From Enterocola sp045654205 (GTDB taxonomy: Bacteria > Bacteroidota > Bacteroidia > Bacteroidales > Paludibacteraceae), in the NCBI GenBank assembly GCA_045654205.1, contig JAZOMZ010000013.1, forward strand, positions 1-64,000: a stretch of 64,000 nt of DNA, read 5' to 3'. Each line of letters starts with the position of its first letter. The first letter of the stretch is position 1. Position numbers and translations under genes: made by a program. Shown one piece after another: positions 9,357 to 16,353 of the stretch. The notes under the pieces are model-generated. The model saw only the letters and a program-made list of their open reading frames with translations. It did no database searches and was not told where the DNA came from.

Positions 9357-10070
9357 ATGAGTAAAATTTTAAACATAGAAACATCAACAACTGTTTGTTC
9401 TGTTAGCATTTCGGAGAACGGAGCATGTAAGTGTTTTAGAGAAAACTTCAATGGCAACAACCACAGCGAATTAATTGGAGTTTTCACCCAAGAAGTATTG
9501 GCAGAAGCCGGTCTAGAACCAAAAGACCTAGACGCTGTAGCATTAAGCATAGGCCCTGGCTCATATACCGGACTTAGAATAGGCACTTCATTTGCAAAAG
9601 GATTGTGTTATGGCACTGATATTCCGCTTATTACCATTCCTACGCTTAAAATTATAGCACAAAACGCAAAAGAAAAATACAATATCGAAGAAGATGCACT
9701 TTTGTGTCCAATGATAGATGCACGCAGAATGGAAGTTTATTGTTGCGTTTACGATAGCAAACTAAACGAAGTGCGCGCCACAGAACCACAAATTATAGAC
9801 GAAAATAGTTTTGCTGATATTTTAAAAGACAAAAAAGTATATTTCTTTGGTAATGGAGCAGCAAAATGCAAATCATATATCACTCACGAGAATGCAATCT
9901 TCCTTGATGAAGTTTATCCACTTGCCACAAGCATGATAGCACTATCAGAAGAAGCATACGCAGAAGATAACTTTGCAGACGTAGCGTACTTTGAGCCATT
10001 TTACCTTAAAGCAGCACACGTTACCATGCCTAAAAATCAATTAACTCCTAATTACGGACTGCGTCCGTGA
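9357..10070 (+). CDS. tsaB: tRNA threonylcarbamoyladenosine biosynthesis protein TsaB
   Basis: Non-catalytic partner of TsaD in making t6A37 on ANN-decoding tRNAs. The 237-residue product starts ILNIETSTTVCSVSIS and carries the family signature GPGSYTGLRIG at 66-76. I chose ATG at 9357 because the upstream in-frame extension to a TTG at 9291 is encoded by repeat R2 and breaks homology. The C-terminal NQLTPNYGLRP also comes from repeat-like DNA (an ACTCCTA heptad), suggesting the natural stop was altered by repeat insertion. Copies of R2 flank the gene on both sides. Confidence 0.93.
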   Translation: MSKILNIETSTTVCSVSISENGACKCFRENFNGNNHSELIGVFTQEVLAEAGLEPKDLDAVALSIGPGSYTGLRIGTSFAKGLCYGTDIPLITIPTLKIIAQNAKEKYNIEEDALLCPMIDARRMEVYCCVYDSKLNEVRATEPQIIDENSFADILKDKKVYFFGNGAAKCKSYITHENAIFLDEVYPLATSMIALSEEAYAEDNFADVAYFEPFYLKAAHVTMPKNQLTPNYGLRP

Positions 10071-10081
10071 TTATTGGCGTC

Positions 10082-10120
10082 ACTCGGCATAACTTAAGCA
10101 AGCTTTGTTCTGCTCTCGCT
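10082..10120 (+). repeat. Palindromic dispersed element R2, copy 2
   Basis: The element reads ACTCGGCATAAC, TTAAGCAAGCTTTG, then TTCTGCTCTCGCT, in the same orientation as copy 1. It begins 11 bp after the tsaB stop codon and is followed by three CCTAATT heptads. Confidence 0.6.
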
Positions 10121-10127
10121 AGCACAA

Positions 10128-10153
10128 TAATTCCTAATTCCTAATTCCTAATT
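10128..10153 (+). repeat. Heptad repeat (AATTCCT)n before DUF4290 gene
   Basis: Three tandem copies of the 7-mer AATTCCT directly upstream of the ATG at 10157. It belongs to the same CTCCTAA/TTAGGAG-type heptad family found at 19950, 46388 and 62964. Confidence 0.55.
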
Positions 10154-10156
10154 ATT

Positions 10157-10792
10157 ATGGAATATTATACAAATAAAAACAAACTAATTTTAACCGAGTA
10201 TGGCAGAAACATCCAACAAATGGTGGAATATGCCATGACCATAGAAGACAGAGAAGAACGTACTAGATGTGCGCATACCATAATCAACATTATGGGCAAC
10301 CTATTCCCACACCTAAGAGACGTAAACGACTTCAAACACAAACTTTGGGACCACTTGGCTATAATGTCAAACTACAAGCTTGACATCGACTATCCATACG
10401 AACTAGTTAAACCAGAAAAACTAGAAAGCAAACCAGAAAAGATTCCATATCCTGCAGGTCACGTATCTCACAGACACTATGGCACTATCCTACCTCGTTT
10501 TATCGAAGCCGTTAATAGACTAGATGAAGAAAACGAGATAAAACTTATTCCTGTTTTAGCCAATCACATGAAAAAATGTTTCATTGTGTGGAACAAGGAA
10601 GCTTCTGTTGAAGACACAAAAATATTTGCCGACTTATATGAACTTTCAAACGGCAGATTAAGTTTAAGCACCGACAATCTAAGACTTAAAGAAGGTAAAG
10701 ATTTAATTGGTCCTCTTAATGTCAACATGAAGAAAAACAACAATAACAACAATAATAACAATAACAAAAACAAAGCTAAAGCTAAAAAATAA
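10157..10792 (+). CDS. DUF4290 domain-containing protein
   Basis: 211 residues; the family is found immediately upstream of murA throughout Bacteroidetes, as here (3-bp gap). The conserved core (YGRNIQQMVEYAMTIEDREER...NLFPHLRD...HRHYGTILP) spans about residues 14-165. Its biochemical role is unknown to me; the fixed linkage suggests a link to cell-wall precursor synthesis. The C-terminus is a run of ten asparagines followed by a Lys/Ala tail, encoded by an AAC/AAT trinucleotide tract at about 10734-10765 that could change length by slippage. Confidence 0.88.
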   Translation: MEYYTNKNKLILTEYGRNIQQMVEYAMTIEDREERTRCAHTIINIMGNLFPHLRDVNDFKHKLWDHLAIMSNYKLDIDYPYELVKPEKLESKPEKIPYPAGHVSHRHYGTILPRFIEAVNRLDEENEIKLIPVLANHMKKCFIVWNKEASVEDTKIFADLYELSNGRLSLSTDNLRLKEGKDLIGPLNVNMKKNNNNNNNNNNKNKAKAKK

Positions 10793-10795
10793 TCT

Positions 10796-12100
10796 ATGGC
10801 ATCATTTAAAATCGAAGGCGGACACAAACTTAGTGGAGAAATCACTCCACAAGGAGCAAAAAACGAAGCACTACAAGTGATTTGCGCATGTTTATTGACT
10901 AAAGAGGAAGTTATAATGGACAATGTTCCTCATATAGCAGACATTATCCAGCTGATAGATTTGATGCAAAAAATGGGCGTTGAAGTAAAACAAATAAACA
11001 AAAATAAATATAGCTTCAAGGCAGAAAACATAGATTTAGACTACATTGGCAGCGCAGACTACAACAAACGCTGCACATCGCTTAGAGGTTCTGTTATGTT
11101 GCTTGGTCCTATTTTAGCACGCTTCAAAAGTGCAATTCTACCTCAACCTGGTGGAGACAAAATAGGTAGACGCCACCTAGACACACACTTCCTAGGTTTT
11201 ACAAAACTAGGAGCAACATTCAAATACGAAGCAGAAAATTCCCTATACAGAATTACAGCAGAGCAACTTAAAGGCACATATATGCTCCTTGACGAAGCGT
11301 CTGTAACAGGTACTGCCAATATTATTATGGCAGCTGTAATGGCCGAAGGAAAAACTACCATTTACAATGCAGCTTGCGAACCATACCTACAACAACTTTG
11401 CAAAATGCTAGTAAGCATGGGGGCAAAAATAGAAGGCATTGGTTCAAACCTACTTTATATAACAGGAGTAAAAGAACTTAAAGGTTGCAACCACACTGTG
11501 CTACCAGATATGATTGAAGTGGGTAGTTTCATTGGCATTGCAGCTATGACAGGTTCTCAGCTTAGAATTAAGAATGTTTCTGTAGAAAATCTTGGTATTA
11601 TTCCAGATAGTTTCAGAAAACTTGGCATAAAACTAATTATAGAAAACGACGATATTATAGTTCCTGCACAAGATTTATTCAAAGTAGAATCTTATATCGA
11701 CGGTTCTATCCTTAGCATCTCTGATGCACCATGGCCAGGACTTACTCCAGACCTTTTAAGCATTATCCTAGTACTTGCTACTAAAGCAAAAGGTAGCGTA
11801 CTTATTCACCAAAAAATGTTTGAAAGTCGTCTGTTCTTTGTAGATAAACTTATAGATATGGGTGCACAAATTATACTTTGCGACCCACACAGAGCCACTA
11901 TTATAGGTATGGGTGAAAACTTCCACCTTCGCCCTGCAGTAATGACATCGCCAGATATTCGTGCAGGTATTGCCCTACTTATGGCTGCACTTAGTGCCGA
12001 CGGTGTGAGCGTAATTCACAACATTGAGCAAATAGATCGTGGCTACGAAGCTATCGACGAACGCCTTAATGCCCTAGGAGCACGTATAACAAGAAACTAG
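10796..12100 (+). CDS. murA: UDP-N-acetylglucosamine 1-carboxyvinyltransferase MurA (Asp-type)
   Basis: Transfers enolpyruvate from PEP to UDP-GlcNAc, the first committed step of peptidoglycan synthesis, in the cytoplasm. The 434-residue protein has the double inside-out barrel fold signature GAKNEALQVI at 20-29 and RCTSLRGSVMLLGP near 92-105. In the active-site loop the sequence is QPGGDKIGRRHLDTHF: Asp121 occupies the place of the usual catalytic cysteine (GGCxIG). This natural substitution is known in MurA of some phyla and confers insensitivity to fosfomycin. The last 4 bp overlap the convergent tilS. Confidence 0.96.
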   Translation: MASFKIEGGHKLSGEITPQGAKNEALQVICACLLTKEEVIMDNVPHIADIIQLIDLMQKMGVEVKQINKNKYSFKAENIDLDYIGSADYNKRCTSLRGSVMLLGPILARFKSAILPQPGGDKIGRRHLDTHFLGFTKLGATFKYEAENSLYRITAEQLKGTYMLLDEASVTGTANIIMAAVMAEGKTTIYNAACEPYLQQLCKMLVSMGAKIEGIGSNLLYITGVKELKGCNHTVLPDMIEVGSFIGIAAMTGSQLRIKNVSVENLGIIPDSFRKLGIKLIIENDDIIVPAQDLFKVESYIDGSILSISDAPWPGLTPDLLSIILVLATKAKGSVLIHQKMFESRLFFVDKLIDMGAQIILCDPHRATIIGMGENFHLRPAVMTSPDIRAGIALLMAALSADGVSVIHNIEQIDRGYEAIDERLNALGARITRN

Positions 12101-13023
12101 AACATATTTACAATTATTTTAGATTTCTCCTTGCGAGCAATATGCTTGCCTGTTTTGAAAACGGTATTACCCTCGGCAGTGAGCATGGTTTTGATGGTGG
12201 CAGGATGAAACGAGAAATCCTTCAGACATTCATAAAGCAGTGTAAAAGGCTCAGCAAACTTGTTTACTACCTTTAAATCAACAATATAAGAATCATCTGT
12301 TATAGTTATGGCAGATGATTTTTCTTTTTCTATCACATTTTTGTAGATATTTTCTGCAGCAGAGAAGTTTTCTGCATTGCTCAGCATCACAGAATCTATT
12401 TGAGGATTAATTTCCCTCAAAATAGGCATCACAATATTTCTAATCTTATTGCGAGTATATTCGTTTTCAAGATTTGTAGAATCTGTAATATAGCCAATAC
12501 ATTGTTCCGCCAAATATTCCTCAATCTCCTTTCTATTTACACAAAGTAGCGGACGCACAATATAACCATTCTTTGGACGAATGCCACAAATACCTTTCAA
12601 TCCTGTGCCACGAAGCAGATTAAGAAGTATGGTTTCAATAGAATCATCGCTATGATGTGCCACAGCAATTGCACCTGCATTGTACTCTGCTCTCACTTTC
12701 TCAAACCAATTGTATCTAAGCTCTCGAGCAGCCATTTCAATAGAAAGTTTATTTTCAGCAGCATAAACACTTGTATCAAAATGTTCTACCAAAAGTGTTA
12801 AACCTTCTTTTTTACAAAATTCCCTAACAAAATTCTCATCTCTATCAGATTCTTCGCCTCTAAGGTGAAAGTTGCAATGCGCCACAACACACTCAAATCC
12901 TAGTTTGCAAAGCATATGTAGCAAGAAGATAGAATCTGCTCCACCACTACATGTAACAATAACTTTTTCTCCCCTTTTAAGTAGGTTTTCTTTGTTGATA
13001 TATGTGAGAATTTTGTTTTTCAT
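12097..13023 (-). CDS. tilS: tRNA(Ile)-lysidine synthase TilS, short form
   Basis: Modifies C34 of the CAU-anticodon tRNA(Ile) to lysidine with ATP. The PP-loop motif SGGADS is at residues 26-31, followed by HCNFHLRGEESDRDE and HHSDDSIETILLNLLRGTG near 140-160. At 308 residues it is about 100-130 residues shorter than typical Bacteroidetes TilS and lacks the C-terminal domain; it ends just after the TGKHIARKEKSKIIV segment. The stop codon lies inside the end of murA. A -7-like box (TAATTTTG, minus strand, 13028-13035) lies only 5 bp before the ATG, so the mRNA may be nearly leaderless. Confidence 0.92.
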   Translation of the reverse strand: MKNKILTYINKENLLKRGEKVIVTCSGGADSIFLLHMLCKLGFECVVAHCNFHLRGEESDRDENFVREFCKKEGLTLLVEHFDTSVYAAENKLSIEMAARELRYNWFEKVRAEYNAGAIAVAHHSDDSIETILLNLLRGTGLKGICGIRPKNGYIVRPLLCVNRKEIEEYLAEQCIGYITDSTNLENEYTRNKIRNIVMPILREINPQIDSVMLSNAENFSAAENIYKNVIEKEKSSAITITDDSYIVDLKVVNKFAEPFTLLYECLKDFSFHPATIKTMLTAEGNTVFKTGKHIARKEKSKIIVNMF

Positions 13024-13065
13024 ACTGCAAAATTAATATTTTTAATCATTTTTTTGCTTAAAAAC

Positions 13066-13096
13066 TTGATTAAAAAGAAATTATATTATAATTTTG
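13066..13096 (+). promoter_or_regulatory. Promoter of the TetR-family regulator
   Basis: CTTG at 13065-13068, 20 nt, then TAATTTTG at 13089-13096, a good match to the Bacteroidetes TTTG-N19/20-TAnnTTTG promoter. It partly overlaps the inverted repeat at 13092-13121. Confidence 0.6.
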
Positions 13097-13121
13097 CACA
13101 AAACAGCACATTTGTGCAAAA
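13092..13121. promoter_or_regulatory. Probable TetR operator (perfect 11-bp inverted repeat)
   Basis: TTTTGCACAAA, an 8-bp spacer (ACAGCACA), then TTTGTGCAAAA: perfect half-sites. It begins in the -7 box and ends 16 bp before the ATG of the TetR-family gene. Position and symmetry are those expected for autorepression; binding is inferred. Confidence 0.6.
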
Positions 13122-13137
13122 TAAACATTAAAAAAGT

Positions 13138-13704
13138 ATGCAAAAAACCAAGTTACTTCTTATAGAATCTGCAAGAAAAGTATTTGCACGCATTGGTGTG
13201 CAACATGCCACTATGAACGATATTGCAGAGGAGTCTAACAAGGGCAGAAGAACGTTGTATACATACTTTAAATCAAAAGAAGATGTTTATAATGCAGTAG
13301 TAGAACAAGAACTTTCTACATTGATTTCAAAATTGGAGGCTGTTTTGCATTCTACTTTTACTCCAGACCAAAAAATCATAGAATTTATCTACATCCACCT
13401 AGATACCATTAATGATATTGTAAGAAATAATGGTACACTTCGTGCAGATTTCTTTAGCGATATTAAGGCTATGGAAATAGCAAGAAAAACTACAGACTTA
13501 AAGGAGATTAAAATGCTTCGCGAAATTCTTACAGAGGGTGTAGAAAAAGGTTCGTTTACTATTGAAAGTATAGAAACTGCCACCTTAATGATATTCTATG
13601 CAGTTAAAGGTCTAGAATCTCCATACAACCGCCGCCACATTTCTGGCAAGATGAAGAGTCGTAAAGATCACATAGCGAAATTCGTACTCAAAGGATTACG
13701 ATAA
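13138..13704 (+). CDS. TetR/AcrR-family transcriptional regulator
   Basis: 188 residues. The N-terminal helix-turn-helix is typical: ARKVFARIGVQHATMNDIAEESNKGRRTLYTYFKSKEDVY, residues about 12-51. The remaining ~135 residues are the helical ligand-binding and dimerisation domain, whose ligand cannot be predicted. It stands alone, divergent from tilS and convergent with the lipid kinase gene, so its regulon is not obvious from neighbours. A perfect palindrome overlapping its promoter suggests autoregulation. Confidence 0.92.
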   Translation: MQKTKLLLIESARKVFARIGVQHATMNDIAEESNKGRRTLYTYFKSKEDVYNAVVEQELSTLISKLEAVLHSTFTPDQKIIEFIYIHLDTINDIVRNNGTLRADFFSDIKAMEIARKTTDLKEIKMLREILTEGVEKGSFTIESIETATLMIFYAVKGLESPYNRRHISGKMKSRKDHIAKFVLKGLR

Positions 13705-13720
13705 ATTTTAATGTTTAACT

Positions 13721-14641
13721 CTAACTAATAAAGTTTATTTGTTTTGGGAGTAATTCTACTTCTATTTCATTGGTTAGACCTTGTAGGATGCCGTCAACTT
13801 CTGAAATGATTGGTTTCTCAGATTTTACTTTTATCTTCTTTGCCTTGTAAAGGTGTACAGATTTGTGTTCCAACAGTTTACCTTTGAAAAGTAGTGGAAT
13901 AGCCTTTAAAATCTTAATCAAATTTAGATTTTCAACCAACATAACATCCAACAACCCATCTGTAGGCACAGCCTCAGGAGTCTGTTTAAGCCCACCTCCA
14001 GTGTAACAACCATTGCCCATAGAAGCTGTATAACTCAAGCCTTTAAAAGTCTTGTCGCCATCAAACTCATACTCCATCACTTGCGACCTATTTTTAAATA
14101 AAGTCATAAACAATGCCAAAGTATAAGTCCATGACGCACCTTTAAAAGTATGTTGAAGATTGTTTGTAAGTTCTAGAACTTTGGCATCAAAACCAAGTCC
14201 ATAGGCATTAATAAAGTATCTAGTTATATCTTTTCCCTCTGAATTATACTCTATTTTACCTACATCAACCAATATTGATTTACCATTGGCCAAAACATTA
14301 ATCGACTTATCAATATCTCTATCTAGGTTCCAATATCTTCCCCAGTCATTTCCTGTTCCAAATGGAATTAGACCAACATTAAGTTTTGAAAGGTCTTCAC
14401 CAGATTTCATTAGTCCATCTATCACCTCACTAAAGGTGCCATCTCCACCCATCACGGCAAGATTTGTATAACCTTTTTGCAAAATTTGGGCAGCAAGATC
14501 TCTGGCATGTCCCACTCTTTCTGTAAAGAAATAATCTACAGCAATTCCTACTCTAGAGAATTTCTCATCCATTTTCTTCCAAAAATTTTTGGTAGAACGT
14601 GTACCAGCATGTTTATTTGCTATTAATGCCCAATTTTTCAT
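13721..14641 (-). CDS. Diacylglycerol/lipid kinase family protein (YegS/DgkB type)
   Basis: 306 residues with the DAGK catalytic domain: nucleotide-binding GGDGT at 65-69, and PFGTGNDWGR at 93-102. The C-terminal beta-sandwich domain contains the family's GLPxGLLDV-like segment (PTDGLLDVMLVENL) and a terminal EVDGILQG segment. It phosphorylates a lipid alcohol such as diacylglycerol at the membrane; the exact substrate is unknown. It overlaps aroC by 4 bp (ATGA), so the two are cotranslated. Confidence 0.93.
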   Translation of the reverse strand: MKNWALIANKHAGTRSTKNFWKKMDEKFSRVGIAVDYFFTERVGHARDLAAQILQKGYTNLAVMGGDGTFSEVIDGLMKSGEDLSKLNVGLIPFGTGNDWGRYWNLDRDIDKSINVLANGKSILVDVGKIEYNSEGKDITRYFINAYGLGFDAKVLELTNNLQHTFKGASWTYTLALFMTLFKNRSQVMEYEFDGDKTFKGLSYTASMGNGCYTGGGLKQTPEAVPTDGLLDVMLVENLNLIKILKAIPLLFKGKLLEHKSVHLYKAKKIKVKSEKPIISEVDGILQGLTNEIEVELLPKQINFIS

Positions 14642-15639
14642 AATCTAGATGTTCTATTTAAAAGGTAAGCATCGGCGAGCACTATAGCTGCCATTGATTC
14701 CACTATAGGTACTGCACGAGGAAGCACACATGCATCATGACGTCCACGCACTTTTACCACTGTAGGATTTCCATCCTTATCCACAGTTTCTTGTTCCTGA
14801 AGAAGAGTCGCCACTGGTTTGAATGCGACTCTAAAGTAAATATCCTGACCATTTGAGATACCACCTTGAATACCACCAGAATAATTGGTACGAGTTGAAA
14901 TTTTTCCATTTTCAGATGTAAAAATATCATTCACCTGAGAGCCAAATTTCTTGGCCATTTCAAATCCCATTCCGTATTCAAATCCTTTTGCAGCATTTAT
15001 AGACAACATAGCAGAAGCCAAATTGGCTTGAAGTTTCCCAAAGACTGGTTCGCCCCAACCCACTGGCACACCGCTTATGTTACAGGTGATGACACCACCT
15101 ACGGTATCACCCTTTTCTTTTGCTTTAAGGATGACGTCTTCAATATTTTCCGAAACGCCACCTATTTCTGTCATTTCGGCTTTAATATTTATGCAAAAAC
15201 CTGCTTGTTTTAATAAAAGTTTCGCAACAGCACCTGCCACCACTCTACAAGCTGTTTCTCTAGCAGAGCTTCTACCACCACCTCTGTAATCTCTAAAACC
15301 ATACTTCTGAGTATATGTAAAATCAGCATGTGAAGGACGGAAAATATCCTTTACATTATCGTAATCATTTGAATGTTGGTTTGTATTATAGATTACAAAA
15401 CCTATTGGTGTACCTGTGGTTTTCCCTTCAAATATACCAGAAAGGAATTCCACTTTATCAGCCTCATTTCTAGAAGTTGTAAGGGCAGATTGACCTGGAC
15501 GACGTCTGTCCAATTCACTTTGAACGAAGTCCTCATCTATTAAAACACCTGCAGGGCATCCATCTATTACACCACCCAAGGCTCTACCATGAGATTCCCC
15601 AAAACAGGTTAAACGAAATATATTACCGAAAGAATTCAT
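14638..15639 (-). CDS. aroC: Chorismate synthase
   Basis: Makes chorismate from EPSP with reduced FMN, the last shikimate step. The 333-residue protein has the GESHGRALGGVIDGCPAG signature at residues 14-31, the RPGQSALTTSRNEADKVEFLSG segment, and YRGGGRSSARETACRV near 118-133. It lies between the SlyD-like gene (12 bp away) and the lipid kinase gene. aroA of the same pathway is also in the window, at 59824-61068, but in a different unit. Confidence 0.97.
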   Translation of the reverse strand: MNSFGNIFRLTCFGESHGRALGGVIDGCPAGVLIDEDFVQSELDRRRPGQSALTTSRNEADKVEFLSGIFEGKTTGTPIGFVIYNTNQHSNDYDNVKDIFRPSHADFTYTQKYGFRDYRGGGRSSARETACRVVAGAVAKLLLKQAGFCINIKAEMTEIGGVSENIEDVILKAKEKGDTVGGVITCNISGVPVGWGEPVFGKLQANLASAMLSINAAKGFEYGMGFEMAKKFGSQVNDIFTSENGKISTRTNYSGGIQGGISNGQDIYFRVAFKPVATLLQEQETVDKDGNPTVVKVRGRHDACVLPRAVPIVESMAAIVLADAYLLNRTSRL

Positions 15640-15651
15640 AATTTTAAAATT

Positions 15652-16200
15652 TTACTCACATGAGCAATCACAGCCACAAGAAGAACAGTTACCTTCAGAA
15701 GAGCAACCGCCACCGCAACCAGAGCAAGAAGGAGCCATTGCGTTAGCAACTTCTTCGTCAGATGCTTCACGCTTGATTATAACTTTACCTACAAAGTGAA
15801 GATTTTCACCAGCAAGAGGGTGATTTAAATCTACTTTTACTGTTTTTTCGTCAGATTCCACAACAGAACCATTGAAACGGTTGCCTTCGCTATCAAGAAG
15901 AGGAAGAATATTACCTTCTACAAATAATTCTTCGTCAATTTTACCATCCACCATGAAAATTTCTTTTTCTAGTGTTACAACAGCTTCGTCATCATATTCA
16001 CCATATGCTTCTTCTGCTGGAATAGTAAAATCAAAAGTTCCGTTAAGTTCAGTTGCTAAAATTTCGTTTTCGAAACGTTCTAGAGCCATACCAACACCAC
16101 TATAGAATGTAAATGGTTGGTTTTCTGTTGCACGTTCCATTAATTCTTCTGGTTCACCACAAAATAAATCGTAAGTTACCGCAATATACATTTTTTTCAT
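15652..16200 (-). CDS. FKBP-type peptidyl-prolyl isomerase, SlyD-like
   Basis: 182 residues: an FKBP domain with an inserted IF domain (YDLFCGEPEELMERATENQPFTFYSG at the start, then the AEEAYGEYDDEAVVTLEKEIF flap). It would catalyse proline isomerisation and act as a folding helper in the cytoplasm. The C-terminal ~24 residues hold eight cysteines (CSGCGGGCS...CSSCGCDCSCE), the metal-binding tail that in SlyD holds nickel or other metals. The tail has no His, unlike the E. coli His/Cys tail. It probably shares a transcript with aroC. Confidence 0.92.
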   Translation of the reverse strand: MKKMYIAVTYDLFCGEPEELMERATENQPFTFYSGVGMALERFENEILATELNGTFDFTIPAEEAYGEYDDEAVVTLEKEIFMVDGKIDEELFVEGNILPLLDSEGNRFNGSVVESDEKTVKVDLNHPLAGENLHFVGKVIIKREASDEEVANAMAPSCSGCGGGCSSEGNCSSCGCDCSCE

Positions 16201-16260
16201 ACTTTAAATAATATTAATTTGTTTGTTATTTTTATTGTTATTTTTATTATTTAAGGTCAC

Positions 16261-16330
16261 TTTTGAGCCTCGCTGACGCTCGCTCAAAAATCTCCTCCTC
16301 GCTCAGCAATGATTAAGCAAGCTTATCATT
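16261..16330. repeat. Two adjacent palindromes (REP-like) between lptD and slyD-like gene
   Basis: TTTTGAGC at 16261-16268 pairs with GCTCAAAA at 16282-16289. GCAATGATTAAGC then pairs with GCTTATCATTGC around 16320, giving a 12-bp stem with one bulge. The TTAAGCAAGCTT core resembles the hairpin of R2. The strip is GC-rich relative to its surroundings and non-coding. It lies downstream of the slyD-like gene only on the other strand; on the minus strand it precedes lptD's 3' neighbour region. Confidence 0.45.
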
Positions 16331-16353
16331 GCGTTCGCTCGTTCGTCGATACG

